Assembly: GCA_947629335.1 (NCBI GenBank)
Contig: CANRDI010000015.1
Coordinates: 1 to 48,353 of the forward strand
Origin: an uncultured Clostridia bacterium
GTDB taxonomy: Bacteria; Bacillota; Clostridia; Oscillospirales; Ruminococcaceae
Reading direction: 5' to 3'
DNA length: 48,353 nt
The notes under the pieces were generated by a model. That model ran no database searches, was not told where the DNA came from, and saw nothing but the letters and a program-made list of their open reading frames with translations. The translations under genes were made by a program, and so were the position numbers. Shown piece by piece: positions 22,621-31,398 of the stretch. The stretch's first letter is position 1. Each line of letters begins with the position of its first letter.

Positions 22621-25419
22621 ATGCTTGAAATCAAGAACATCAAAAAGGACTACATTACATCGAGCGAAACGGTCCATGCGCTGAGAGACGTTTCCATAAG
22701 TTTCCGCGAAAGCGAGCTTGTGGCGATACTCGGTCATTCGGGCTGCGGAAAGACCACGCTTTTGAACATAATCGGCGGTCTTGACCAATACACCTCAGGC
22801 GACCTCATCATAAACGGAAAGTCTACAAAACAGTTTAAGTCAAGAGATTGGGATACATACAGAAACCATTCTGTCGGGTTTATTTTCCAGAGTTATAACC
22901 TTATCCCCCACCAGACAGTGCTTGCAAATGTCGAGCTGGCACTGACGCTTTCGGGAATTTCAAAGCGCGAGCGCAAAGAACGCGCGGCGCTTGCGCTCGA
23001 AAAGGTCGGACTTGGCGACCAACTCAATAAAAGACCGAACCAGATGTCGGGCGGACAGATGCAGCGAGTAGCTATCGCAAGAGCGCTCGTAAACGACCCC
23101 GATATCCTTCTTGCGGACGAACCGACGGGCGCTCTCGACAGCGAAACATCCGTACAGATAATGGATCTCATAAAGGAAATAGCCAAAGACAGGCTCGTTA
23201 TTATGGTAACGCATAACCCCGAACTTGCCGAGCAGTATGCGACGAGGATCGTTCGTCTTGTCGACGGGCAGATAAAGAGCGACAGCATGCCGTTTGACCC
23301 GTCAGGCGACGAACCGAAAAAGGAAAAATCCGAGCAGACCGCGAAAAACAAAACGAAGAAAACAAAGATGTCGTTTTTAACGGCTCTCGCGCTTTCCAGA
23401 AACAACCTCCTTACGAAAAAAGGCAGAACGTTTCTTACTGCCTTTGCGGGAAGTATAGGCATAATCGGCATTGCGCTCATTCTCTCGCTTTCAAACGGCG
23501 TTCAGCTTTATATCGACAGCGTTGAGCGTTCTACCCTCGCGGCTTACCCCGTTTCCATACAGCAGGAAACTATCGACTATACAAGTATGATGTCGGCAAT
23601 GATGGGCATACGCGATGAAGAAACGACCGAGCGCGACCCCGACCGCGTTTATACAAACAATATCTCTACCGAAATGATGAAAACAATGCTTTCGGAGATA
23701 ACCACAAACAATCTTGCCGAATTTAAGGAATATATCGAAAGCAATCCCGACAATATCCTCGACAGCATTTCGGAGATAAAATACAGCTATTCTCCGAGCC
23801 TTTACATCTACGGAACTGACTTGAACGGCGAAATTATGCGCGTAAACCCGTCCACGGTCATGCAGTCGATGTTCGGCGACGGAATGGCGTCAAGCGTAGA
23901 GCAGATGACGGGCACATACAGCTCGATTTTAGGCGGCTCAAACGGAAGTATGTACGACGTCTGGGAAGAACTTATGAGCGCCGAGGCGGTAAAAGACCAG
24001 TATGAGGTTCTTTCGGGAAAACTTCCCGAAAGCTATAACGAAGTCGTTATAATCGTAAACGAGCATAACGAGCTTTCCGATATCACGCTCTATGCGCTCG
24101 GACTGCGCGACCAGTCGGAGCTTGCGGATATGATGTCGAAAATTCTCGCGGGCGAAACGTTTGAAATTGACACAGGCGACCTTTCGTTCTCGTATGACGA
24201 GCTTACCGCGCTTTCGTTCAGGCTTCTTGTTCCGAGCGATTTCTACCAAAAAAATGCCGACGGCGGCTATGACAATATGACAAAAGACAAGGACTTTATG
24301 AAAGAGGCATATGAAAATGCTCCCGAAATAAAGGTCGTCGGAGTTGTACGTCCAAACGGCGACAGCCTCGTAAATTCGACTAACAGCGGCGGTATCGGCT
24401 ATACCCACGCCCTTACGGAATTTATGATAGACAAAGCCAACAACAGCGAGCTTGTAAAACTGCAAAAAGAAAATCCCGATATTGACGTATTTACGGGCAT
24501 AGAGTTTCCGAAAAAGGACGAAGAACCCGAAGAGCCTATGACCCAGGAAGAGGCTATGCAGGTCATTATGGGAATGCTCACTCCCGAACAGAACGCACAG
24601 CTTTCTCAGTCGCTTATTTCTTCGCTCACTCCCGAACAGCAGGCGCAGCTCATGCAGCTTCCCCCGGAACAACAGCAGGGAGCGCTCTTTACAATGGTCG
24701 AACAAACGAAAATAACTCAGGCGTTCATGTCCGTACTTACTCAGGAGCAGCTCCAGACGCTCATGCAGCTTACGCAAAAGCCCGAAACGACCGAGGCTAC
24801 TTATGACGGGAACCTTGAACTTTTGGGCACAGCAGACCTTTTAAAGCCCTCGGCTATCAGCATATATGCTAAAGATTTCGACAGCAAGGAAAAAATAACC
24901 CAGTTCATCACCGACTACAACAACAGAAAGATCTCCGAAGATAAGCAGGAGGACGCAATAAATTATACCGACTATGTAGGAATGATGATCTCGTCCGTAT
25001 CTACGATAATCGACTCCATTTCGTATATTTTGATCGCGTTTGTCGCTATCTCGCTTGTTGTTTCATCGATAATGATAGGCATTATAACCTACATTTCAGT
25101 TCTTGAAAGAACAAAGGAGATAGGTATTCTCCGCGCAATGGGCGCGTCAAAGAAGGACGTTTCAAACGTATTCAACGCCGAAACTCTTATCATAGGATTT
25201 ACGGCGGGCGCTATCGGAATAATAGTAACGCTCTTGCTGAACATTCCGATTAATATTATTATTGAATATCTTACGGATATTGAGAATATGTCGAAACTGC
25301 CGTGGCAGGGAGGGATCATACTCGTATTGATAAGTATGTTCCTTACGCTTATCGCAGGACTTTTCCCTGCGAGCATTGCAGCAAAGAAAGACCCTGTTGA
25401 GGCGCTAAGGACAGAATAA
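22621..25419 (+). CDS. ABC transporter, fused ATPase and FtsX-type permease (MacB-like)
   Basis: The 932-residue protein joins an ATPase (1-230) to a permease (about 250-932). ATPase motifs are Walker [10 protein letters not shown] (38-46), Q-loop Gln90, signature MSGGQ (142-146), Walker B ILLADE (162-167) and a VTHNPEL switch near 195-200. The permease has one membrane helix near 275-295, a large extracellular domain (about 300-790), and three C-terminal FtsX helices (about 800-925, including [21 protein letters not shown]). A Gln/Met/Leu-rich segment with repeated LTPEQxAQL units (about 655-730) lies in the extracellular part. Such exporters work mechanically on peptides, lipoproteins or antibiotics; the substrate is unknown. 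AGAAGGAG precedes the start. No partner protein is adjacent, except for the lipoproteins downstream on the other strand. Confidence 0.92.
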   Translation: MLEIKNIKKDYITSSETVHALRDVSISFRESELVAILGHSGCGKTTLLNIIGGLDQYTSGDLIINGKSTKQFKSRDWDTYRNHSVGFIFQSYNLIPHQTVLANVELALTLSGISKRERKERAALALEKVGLGDQLNKRPNQMSGGQMQRVAIARALVNDPDILLADEPTGALDSETSVQIMDLIKEIAKDRLVIMVTHNPELAEQYATRIVRLVDGQIKSDSMPFDPSGDEPKKEKSEQTAKNKTKKTKMSFLTALALSRNNLLTKKGRTFLTAFAGSIGIIGIALILSLSNGVQLYIDSVERSTLAAYPVSIQQETIDYTSMMSAMMGIRDEETTERDPDRVYTNNISTEMMKTMLSEITTNNLAEFKEYIESNPDNILDSISEIKYSYSPSLYIYGTDLNGEIMRVNPSTVMQSMFGDGMASSVEQMTGTYSSILGGSNGSMYDVWEELMSAEAVKDQYEVLSGKLPESYNEVVIIVNEHNELSDITLYALGLRDQSELADMMSKILAGETFEIDTGDLSFSYDELTALSFRLLVPSDFYQKNADGGYDNMTKDKDFMKEAYENAPEIKVVGVVRPNGDSLVNSTNSGGIGYTHALTEFMIDKANNSELVKLQKENPDIDVFTGIEFPKKDEEPEEPMTQEEAMQVIMGMLTPEQNAQLSQSLISSLTPEQQAQLMQLPPEQQQGALFTMVEQTKITQAFMSVLTQEQLQTLMQLTQKPETTEATYDGNLELLGTADLLKPSAISIYAKDFDSKEKITQFITDYNNRKISEDKQEDAINYTDYVGMMISSVSTIIDSISYILIAFVAISLVVSSIMIGIITYISVLERTKEIGILRAMGASKKDVSNVFNAETLIIGFTAGAIGIIVTLLLNIPINIIIEYLTDIENMSKLPWQGGIILVLISMFLTLIAGLFPASIAAKKDPVEALRTE

Positions 25420-25429
25420 AATACTTTGG

Positions 25430-25453
25430 GGTATGCAGAGCATACCCCAAATC
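25430..25453 (+). terminator. Hairpin after the ABC transporter gene
   Basis: GGGGTATGC-AGA-GCATACCCC is a perfect 9-bp stem with a 3-nt loop. It probably terminates transcription from both sides, since the lipoprotein gene converges on it. An identical hairpin lies at 26859-26879 as part of the tandem duplication. Confidence 0.65.
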
Positions 25454-25482
25454 CGTATAGGAATTATGTACATAAAGACAAT

Positions 25483-26211
25483 TCAGGAAAGTTCGGCGTC
25501 TATTTCATCAGCAGTCCAAAGCAGCTTCCCGTCCTTGACTTTGATCAGCAGTTCTTTAATATCATCTTTTGCGCCGCCGAACACCAGCTGCTGATCGTCA
25601 AATGATACAACTTCGTGCTGTACCTGTTCTCTGACTATATCAAAATCACTTTCGGTCAGAACATATAACCCTGTTGCAAAATCAACGCTGCCAAGATAAT
25701 CGCCTACTTCGTTATATACTTTAGCGATGTTCTCTCCCGTAAGATTGTCGCCTGACGACACAATGATGCTTGTTATAGCATATTCGGGAGAATTAGCCTC
25801 AATAAATTCATCAAGCGTCATATCAGGTTCAGCTTTGACATCTTTTCTTGAATCAAATGTAACAAAACATTCCGATCTGATGCCGCAATTATCAAACGCT
25901 TCATTTATCTTATTTTCCACATCACGGCACATAAGGCGAAACGCGTATCTCTCAAAGACAACTTTTCCGCTTTTGTCTGTTCTGACTTCAAACCACATTG
26001 TTGGGTCGTCGTCTGCAAAAACATACGCTGTCGCAGTATCTCTGTCAATTCTGTCGCCGAGGGCGGCTACAGTAAACGATTTGCCGTATTTTTCGGACAA
26101 ATCGCTTTTTATATGCGAACTGTACCTGTTGTTTAAAGCGTTGCAGCCCGAAAGAGTGAACACAATTGCTGCTGTAATGACTGCTGAAATGATAATTCTT
26201 ATATGTTTCAT
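25483..26211 (-). CDS. Predicted lipoprotein, paralogue 1
   Basis: The 242-residue protein has a signal peptide (MKHIRIIISAVITAA) ending in lipobox FTLSGC (lipid-modified Cys23). The rest is a soluble, acidic alpha/beta domain with no recognised family: DPTMWFEVRTDKSG and VVFERYAFRLMCRDVENKI in the first half, and PDMTLDEFIEANSPEYA and GLYVLTESDFDIVREQV in the second. It is predicted to sit on the outer face of the membrane. The neighbouring paralogue (26912-27640) is over 80 percent identical by eye. A ribosome site AAAGGA precedes the start. Association with the convergent ABC exporter is possible but unproven. Confidence 0.75.
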   Translation of the reverse strand: MKHIRIIISAVITAAIVFTLSGCNALNNRYSSHIKSDLSEKYGKSFTVAALGDRIDRDTATAYVFADDDPTMWFEVRTDKSGKVVFERYAFRLMCRDVENKINEAFDNCGIRSECFVTFDSRKDVKAEPDMTLDEFIEANSPEYAITSIIVSSGDNLTGENIAKVYNEVGDYLGSVDFATGLYVLTESDFDIVREQVQHEVVSFDDQQLVFGGAKDDIKELLIKVKDGKLLWTADEIDAELS

Positions 26212-26349
26212 ATTATATTCCTTTCAAATATTTTCCCTTGCCGCGAAATGCCGCAGCAAGGGGACTGATATGATCTGCAATAAATTTTACTTAAAATAAT
26301 ACGCCGATATTGCGGCTTCGGTTGGGTCTGAAAGGACATTTCCCGACCG

Positions 26350-26691
26350 TTAAAAATTCCCGCCGTTCCAGCCCCAGTTGTCCGTGGGCGAATACTTTAC
26401 ATAAACCTTGTCGGCGGGAACGCCGAGCGAATTTCCGAGTATTTTGCAGACTTCGCCCGTAAATTTGTCATAAGCCGAACCGCCTGCATTTCCGAAAAGA
26501 CTGACCTCGACAAAAGCGATTTTCGGACTTTTCTCGCCCTTAAAGTACAGCGGGACATTCTCCTCAAATCCGACCATAAGCCAGCTCTCGCTCTTTCCGA
26601 GAACAGAGACCGCTTTTCCGAAAGCGGTTTTTATTTCGTCCTGCTGAGCACCGGTTATTTCTCCCGAAAATTTTGTGTTGATAAAAGGCAT
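26350..26691 (-). CDS. MIF/tautomerase-superfamily protein
   Basis: The 113-residue protein follows the MIF pattern. It has Pro2, which becomes the N-terminal catalytic proline after removal of Met, then the PFINTKF strand, KTAFGKAVSVLGKSESWLMVGFEE, a VEVSLFGNAG strand, and a VPADKVYVKYSPTDNWGWNGGNF end close to mammalian MIF. Phenylpyruvate/enol-keto tautomerase activity is plausible; the physiological substrate is unknown. GGAGGAG is the ribosome site. A second copy was largely deleted after tandem duplication (see 27697-27728). Confidence 0.85.
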   Translation of the reverse strand: MPFINTKFSGEITGAQQDEIKTAFGKAVSVLGKSESWLMVGFEENVPLYFKGEKSPKIAFVEVSLFGNAGGSAYDKFTGEVCKILGNSLGVPADKVYVKYSPTDNWGWNGGNF

Positions 26692-26842
26692 AAATTCTCC
26701 TCCTGATATTTTTTCTTTATTGTAGCATATTTTGGCGAAATAATCAAGAAGTTATTTAAAAAATTTTCAGAATGTGTTATTTTTAAAACAATAGTGAAAC
26801 ACTAAGCGTTTTTATTAGCAAGACGGCATGGAAAGGCGGACG

Positions 26843-27691
26843 AAATAAAATACTATGGGGTATGCAGAGCATACCCCAAATCCGTATAGAAATTATGTAC
26901 ATAAAGACAATTCAAGAAAGTTCGGAATCTATTTCAGCCGCAGTCCAAGGCAATTCCCCGTTCTCAATTTTAATATGCAGTTCTTTAATATCGTCGCTTG
27001 CACCGCCATACTTCAAATCTTGTTCGCCAAATGTTACAACTTCATGCTGTACTTGTTCTCTGACTGTATCAAAATCACTTTCAGTTAAAACATATATCCC
27101 TGTTCCAAAATCCACACTGCCAAGATACTCGCCTATTTCGGTATATACTTTAATGATGTTCTCTCCCGTAAGGTTATCACCTGACGACACAATGATGCTT
27201 GTTATAGCATCTTCGGGAGAATTAACCTCAATAAATTCATCGAGTGTCATATCAGGTTCAGCTTTGATATCTTTGCTTGGAGAAAATGTAACAAAACATT
27301 CCGATCTAATGCCGTAATTCTCAAATGTTTCATTTATCTTATTCTCCACATTGCGGCATATAAGACGAAACGCGTACCTCTCAAAGACAACTGTTCCGCT
27401 GTTATCTGTTCTGACTTCAAACCACATCGTGGGGTCATCGTCGGCATAAACATACGCGGTCGCAGTATCTCTGTCGATCCTGTCGCCAACGGCAGCTACT
27501 GTAAACGATTTGCCGTATTTTTCGGACAAATCGCTTTTTATATGCGAACTGTACCTGTTGTTTAAAGCGTTGCAGCCCGAAAGAGTGAACACAATTGCTG
27601 CTGTAATGACCGCTGAAATGATAAATTTTATACGTTTCACGTTATATTCCTTTCAAATATTTTTCCATTGCCGCTAAATGCCGCAGCAAGA
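26843..27691. repeat. Tandem duplication, second unit (lipoprotein part)
   Basis: This unit repeats 25415-26290, including the GGGGTATGC hairpin (26859-26879) and lipoprotein gene. Its left junction falls right after a short remnant resembling the start of the flavin reductase gene (GGCATGGAAAGGCGGAC near 26825), which shows that the copied unit once ran from the ABC gene end into the reductase start. Confidence 0.8.
26912..27640 (-). CDS. Predicted lipoprotein, paralogue 2
   Basis: The 242-residue paralogue of the lipoprotein at 25483-26211 has the same signal peptide and lipobox (FTLSGC) and collinear throughout with no gaps. Differences cluster in the second half (for example FGEQDLKYGG against FDDQQLVFGG) and are mostly conservative, so both copies look functional. 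Shared features are a serine-rich SSGDNLTGEN turn and the GLY/GIYVLTESDFD strand-helix. AAAGGA precedes the start. The family is unknown to me. Confidence 0.75.
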   Translation of the reverse strand: MKRIKFIISAVITAAIVFTLSGCNALNNRYSSHIKSDLSEKYGKSFTVAAVGDRIDRDTATAYVYADDDPTMWFEVRTDNSGTVVFERYAFRLICRNVENKINETFENYGIRSECFVTFSPSKDIKAEPDMTLDEFIEVNSPEDAITSIIVSSGDNLTGENIIKVYTEIGEYLGSVDFGTGIYVLTESDFDTVREQVQHEVVTFGEQDLKYGGASDDIKELHIKIENGELPWTAAEIDSELS

Positions 27692-27696
27692 GTTGT

Positions 27697-27728
27697 TTCT
27701 TCCGAAAATTTGTGTTGATAAAAGGCAT
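27697..27728 (-). pseudogene. Scar of a deleted tautomerase copy
   Basis: The first codons of the tautomerase gene (ATG at 27728, reading MPFINTNF) and its upstream region (27729-27835, including ATAATCAAGAAGTTATT) are conserved from the first unit. The remaining roughly 310 bp are gone and the sequence jumps to the lipoprotein upstream region. This is a deletion inside the second unit of the duplication. Confidence 0.75.
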
Positions 27729-27850
27729 AAATTTCCCTGCTGATATTTCCTTTATTTTAGCATATTTTGGTGAAATAATCAAGAAGTTATTGAAAAAATT
27801 TTCATAATATGTTATACTTATAACAATAATGGAATACGAGGTGTTTTTTT

Positions 27851-28465
27851 ATGAGCAAGACTACATGGAAAGGCGGAACGCTTTTAGCTCCCGTGCCGGT
27901 GGTGTTGGTGTCGTGCGGAACAGTCGAAAAGCCCGCTGCGCTTACCATAGCATGGACGGGAACGATAAGCTCCGACCCGCCCAGACTTTATATCTCCGTA
28001 AGACCCGAACGAAATTCATACGGCATAATAAAGGAAACAGGCGAGTTTTGCGTAAATATGCTCCCATCCGAGTTTACGCGAAAACTCGACTACTGCGGGA
28101 TAAAATCGGGAAAGAACGAGGACAAGCTCGCAAAGCAAAAACTTACGGCAATTCCCTGCTCGAAAATTTCCGCCCCTCAGATTGCGCAGAGCAAAATTTC
28201 TCTCGAATGCAAGGTCGCCGATATTATCCCCCAAGGCTCGCACGATATGTTTATTGCGGATATTGTCGCAGTAAATGTTGAAGAAGATCTTGTTTCGGAA
28301 AGCGGAAAGCTGAAGATAGAACAGGCGGGGCTTATAGCCTATGCCCACGGGTCATATTTCGCGCTCGGCAAAAAAATCGGCTCGTTCGGCTTTTCCTGCA
28401 AGCAAAAGCGCGAAAAAAGCGTATCGGTAAAAGACCCGAAAAGACGCAAAAAGCTGAAAAAATGA
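27851..28465 (+). CDS. Flavin reductase family protein (FMN-binding)
   Basis: The 204-residue protein has the FMN-binding split-barrel pattern of the flavin reductase/HpaC-type group: PVPVVLVSCGTVEKP, then LTIAWTGTISSDPPRLYISVRPERNSYGIIKETGEF in parts (about 31-66), with the phosphate-contact serines and arginine, then DMFIADIVAV and the terminal AYAHGSYFALG. It probably reduces flavin with NAD(P)H or is a related FMN oxidoreductase. The C-terminus is a very basic tail (KDPKRRKKLKK). GAGGTG is the ribosome site. It is followed 61 bp later by ung. Confidence 0.85.
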   Translation: MSKTTWKGGTLLAPVPVVLVSCGTVEKPAALTIAWTGTISSDPPRLYISVRPERNSYGIIKETGEFCVNMLPSEFTRKLDYCGIKSGKNEDKLAKQKLTAIPCSKISAPQIAQSKISLECKVADIIPQGSHDMFIADIVAVNVEEDLVSESGKLKIEQAGLIAYAHGSYFALGKKIGSFGFSCKQKREKSVSVKDPKRRKKLKK

Positions 28466-28526
28466 AACGCACTTCTGCTTTTAAAACAGCGCTATACGGA
28501 TAAAAAGGTTTTGCAAAGGAGAAAAT

Positions 28527-29192
28527 ATGGTAAATATAGGAAATGAATGGGACGAGCTGTTGGCTGATGAATTTAAAAAGGACTATTATTTAAATCTTCG
28601 GCAGTTTTTGATCTCGGAGTATAATTCGCGCAGAATTTTCCCGCCGATGAACGATATTTTCAATGCCCTTCGCTATACGTCTTACAGCAATGTAAAAGCC
28701 GTTATTATCGGTCAAGACCCGTATCACGAGATAGGACAGGCTCACGGTCTTTGCTTTTCGGTAAAAGAGGGAGTTGCTCCGCCGCCTTCGCTTTTAAACA
28801 TCTTCAAGGAAATCAAGGACGAACTCGGCATAGAGCCGCCGAAAAGCGGAGAACTTACAAAATGGGCAAAAAGCGGAGTGCTGCTGTTAAATGCGGTGCT
28901 TACCGTCCGCGAGGGCGCGGCAAATTCTCATAAAGGCAAAGGCTGGGAAATACTTACCGACCGTGTTATAGAACTGCTGAATGAGCGGGAACAGCCGATA
29001 GTTTTCCTGCTTTGGGGAAGAAACGCCCGCGACAAGGCTCGTCTCGTCACAAACCGCCGACATCTCGTTTTAGAATGCGCTCACCCAAGTCCCCTTTCAG
29101 CTTCAAACGGCTTTTTCGGCTGCGGGCATTTTAAAAAAGCAAATGAATTTCTTGTCAAAAACGGGATTGAACCGATAAACTGGGAGCTTTAA
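28527..29192 (+). CDS. ung: Uracil-DNA glycosylase
   Basis: This full-length family 1 enzyme (221 residues) removes uracil from DNA for base excision repair. It has the catalytic water-activating motif GQDPYHE with Asp64, the uracil-pocket LLLNAVLTVREGAANSH, and the DNA-minor-groove loop HPSPLSA with His186. AAAGGAG precedes the start by 6 nt. Nothing unusual was seen. Confidence 0.97.
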   Translation: MVNIGNEWDELLADEFKKDYYLNLRQFLISEYNSRRIFPPMNDIFNALRYTSYSNVKAVIIGQDPYHEIGQAHGLCFSVKEGVAPPPSLLNIFKEIKDELGIEPPKSGELTKWAKSGVLLLNAVLTVREGAANSHKGKGWEILTDRVIELLNEREQPIVFLLWGRNARDKARLVTNRRHLVLECAHPSPLSASNGFFGCGHFKKANEFLVKNGIEPINWEL

Positions 29193-29353
29193 AGGCAAGT
29201 ATAAATTTCAGACAGCTGATAAAGCTGCGTCGGAGTTTGGAGATCAAAGCACGAAATTTCAGCCGAACGCTTTTGAAGAAAAGGCTGCGCTTAAAAATGA
29301 TACATAAACGATCTCTGATACGGCAGTTTGATAAATTGATATGGTGATGTTAT

Positions 29354-30505
29354 ATGCTCGAATACTGCGTTTGTCCGAAATGTCAGAGAATGATAATGCT
29401 CGACAATGAATTTGAAACGGGTTTTTGCTGCTGCTGCGGAACGCATATTTCCTACGAAGACGCGCGCGAAGAGCTTCTTGCGGGACTGAAAAAGTCTATT
29501 CCCGACGAGTTTGAGATAGAAGCCGATCTGTCGGAGCTTATCGACGAGGACGACGCTAATATTGACTCTTACGGACTTGACGAATGTAAAACAAAGCGCG
29601 AAGCAGCGAAAGAATACCTCGGAAAATGGGATTTCAGCGGTGCTTTTAAGGCTTTTTCCGAGGCGCTCGACTTTTATCCCGCTGATTTTGAAAGCCGCTG
29701 CGGGCTTATGACGGCGGGACTTTTAAGAATGAAAGACACCGAAAACTGGGAAAGCTATTTTACGGAATGTATCTCGCAGATACGCTCGCAGAGCGACTGG
29801 AGAATGGCGAGCAGCGCGCTGAAATATGTTTTAGACATAATGAAGAAATTTCTGTCGAAAGGCGGGAGATATGTTTCTCCAAGCTATACGATAGGTTTTT
29901 GGGAACGTCTTCCGAAAAGTTTTCCGGAGCTGAGACAGACCGCCGCGGAAATTCTGGCGCACTGTATGAACGTAGAATACGCGCCGTTTACCGACGCGGC
30001 AAGGCTCGACCATGAAACGACGCGTTTTGCCGTAGGAAACTGTCCGTCAGAGCCTGATAAGAATATGCGGCGCGGAATGCTCGCAGTAATACGCTTTCAC
30101 TGCGACATAAACAAGAAAGAACGCCTTTGCAGAGCGCTTTATGTTTACGACCGCGCGGTATGGCTGCGCGCGAAAGATGAAGTAAGGATAAACGACGCGA
30201 TAATGCTGTGCGAGGAAATTACGAGCGGAGAATTTACGCTCGAAAACGTAAAGCTCGTTTTGAATACGATATATGATTTTCTAATGATGGGCGGTCTGGA
30301 ACAAAACTCGACCGAGCATGAAAAAATATTGTTTTTGTCTACGGTCTACACGTTCCCGCAAATAAAAAAAATGGAGCGTTTTTTCAGCGGCAAACTCTTT
30401 TTCAATAAACTCTACGCCGAAATTTATCTGAAACAAAAAGGCGCGTCGCTTATATCTGCGGAATATAAAAAAATTCAGGCAAAAATCCGTGAGCTTTCGG
30501 TATGA
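29354..30505 (+). CDS. Unknown protein with N-terminal zinc ribbon and helical repeats
   Basis: The 383-residue protein starts with a likely zinc ribbon (CPKC at 7-10 and CCCCG at 27-31, with a further cysteine at position 5), followed by an acidic linker (about 55-75). The rest looks wholly helical: KTKREAAKEYLGKWDFSGAFKAFSEALDFYP reads as a TPR-like pair, read in parts at about 80-112. No catalytic motif was seen. The start at 29354 has only a weak GGTGATG site. TPR plus zinc-ribbon proteins often act as adaptors, but its role is unknown to me. The gene stands alone. Confidence 0.6.
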   Translation: MLEYCVCPKCQRMIMLDNEFETGFCCCCGTHISYEDAREELLAGLKKSIPDEFEIEADLSELIDEDDANIDSYGLDECKTKREAAKEYLGKWDFSGAFKAFSEALDFYPADFESRCGLMTAGLLRMKDTENWESYFTECISQIRSQSDWRMASSALKYVLDIMKKFLSKGGRYVSPSYTIGFWERLPKSFPELRQTAAEILAHCMNVEYAPFTDAARLDHETTRFAVGNCPSEPDKNMRRGMLAVIRFHCDINKKERLCRALYVYDRAVWLRAKDEVRINDAIMLCEEITSGEFTLENVKLVLNTIYDFLMMGGLEQNSTEHEKILFLSTVYTFPQIKKMERFFSGKLFFNKLYAEIYLKQKGASLISAEYKKIQAKIRELSV

Positions 30506-30593
30506 TTTTGTTGTCGGTGAGCATACTATTTAGGTATTTTGACAGTAATAGAGGATATAAATTGTCTATAATTGCCAAAAATTGCGATAGCTA

Positions 30594-30622
30594 TTGCTTT
30601 TTTATTGGAAAAGGTGTATAAT
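30594..30622 (+). promoter_or_regulatory. Promoter of the small acidic membrane protein gene
   Basis: TTGCTT (30594-30599) and TATAAT (30617-30622) are 17 bp apart. Confidence 0.6.
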
Positions 30623-30667
30623 GTTCTCAGCTTTAAATTTTTTGATAGCAGATTAGGAGGCAAAAAA

Positions 30668-30940
30668 ATGAAAACATTCGGGATCTTTTTGATAGGATTT
30701 CTTGCTGCGGCAGGAGGCGTTGCTGCGGCGGCGTATGTCGCAAAGAAAAAACTTGAAAAGGAAAATGAGGACGATTATTTCGACGCTTGGGACGATGAGG
30801 ACGACGAGGACTGGGATTTCGATTTCGACGACGAAAACGAGCCTGAAGACGCTGACGACTCCGACGACGCGGAAGATACGACTTCGCGCGGGGTCTTTGC
30901 AGAAGAACCTTCAGACGATTTTTCGGGCGAAGAGCTTTGA
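30668..30940 (+). CDS. Small acidic single-span membrane protein
   Basis: The 90-residue protein has an N-terminal Gly/Ala-rich membrane helix (about 4-25, IFLIGFLAAAGGVAAAAY), a short KKKLEK stop-transfer, and then about 60 residues dominated by Asp and Glu with aromatic pairs (DYFDAWDDEDDEDWDFDFDD). The acidic tail would face the cytoplasm. AGGAGG lies 8 nt before ATG 30668; the longer frame upstream has no ribosome site. Such tails can bind cations or basic proteins. The function is unknown. Confidence 0.7.
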   Translation: MKTFGIFLIGFLAAAGGVAAAAYVAKKKLEKENEDDYFDAWDDEDDEDWDFDFDDENEPEDADDSDDAEDTTSRGVFAEEPSDDFSGEEL

Positions 30941-30956
30941 TCATTCTGAGCATAGC

Positions 30957-31007
30957 GCGGCGGTTTTGTTCTGTCAGATCTTCGGCAGAATAAAGCGCCG
31001 CTTTTTT
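30957..31007 (+). terminator. Terminator after the small acidic protein gene
   Basis: GCGGCG (30957-30962) pairs with CGCCGC (30996-31001), followed by TTTTTT. The long loop contains a second small hairpin. Confidence 0.65.
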
Positions 31008-31018
31008 ATTAAAACCCC

Positions 31019-31047
31019 TTGAAAAAATAAATGGATTGTGATATAAT
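31019..31047 (+). promoter_or_regulatory. Promoter of the SCIFF operon
   Basis: TTGAAA (31019-31024) and TATAAT (31042-31047) are separated by 17 bp, 38 bp before the precursor start. Confidence 0.75.
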
Positions 31048-31084
31048 ATTATTTAAAGAAATTTATATGAAAGAGGTGTTTCCT

Positions 31085-31231
31085 TTGAAGCATATCGTAA
31101 CCATCAATAAGGCTGATCTTAAAAAAAGCGCGGAAAAGGGCGGATGCGGAAAGTGCCAGTCATCCTGCCAGTCTGCCTGCAAAACGTCTTGTACAGTTGC
31201 AAACCAAAAGTGCGCGTCTGTCAACAGGTAA
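31085..31231 (+). CDS. scfA: SCIFF ranthipeptide precursor
   Basis: The 48-residue peptide is the six-cysteines-in-forty-five-residues (SCIFF) precursor found across Clostridia. It opens MKHIVTINKADLKKS, and its cysteines at 21, 24, 28, 32, 36 and 43 lie in the conserved GGCGKCQSSCQSACKTSC core followed by TVANQKC. In the studied homologue CteA a thioether links Cys32 to Thr37; both residues are at the same positions here. The TTG at 31085 is chosen as start because AGAGGTG precedes it and family members begin MKHI; an ATG 15 nt upstream lacks a ribosome site. The natural role of SCIFF is still uncertain, possibly signalling. Confidence 0.95.
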   Translation: MKHIVTINKADLKKSAEKGGCGKCQSSCQSACKTSCTVANQKCASVNR

Positions 31232-31247
31232 AACTCAAAACAGCAGG

Positions 31248-31280
31248 AAGCGCAGGTCGAGAGCTTGCGCTTTTTGTTTT
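31248..31280 (+). terminator. Attenuating hairpin between precursor and maturase genes
   Basis: AAGCGCA (31248-31254) pairs with TGCGCTT (31266-31272), followed by TTTGTTTT. It lies 17 nt after the precursor stop and should reduce read-through into the maturase gene, giving more peptide than enzyme. Confidence 0.7.
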
Positions 31281-31398
31281 GCGTTCAAAAACAATAAATT
31301 ATTATGATTGGCGAGGAATGTCGTTATACCGACCTTTGCCATTGGAACAGCTGAAAGACTGCTTGTTCGATATAAATTAAAATTTACGGAGTGTAATA

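Larger units (their letters stand above)
25415..26290. repeat. Tandem duplication, first unit (lipoprotein part)
   Basis: The sequence from GAATAAAATACT through the hairpin, the lipoprotein gene and its upstream region is repeated at about 26843-27691. The homology continues past the intact tautomerase gene of the first unit into a short scar in the second. The duplication unit is about 1.43 kb. Confidence 0.8.

Noticed and set aside
30702-31022. Overlapping basic frame within the small acidic protein gene
   Set aside because: It is a frame-shifted reading of Asp/Glu codons giving an Arg/Thr-rich product, without a ribosome site; the acidic frame has a good one.
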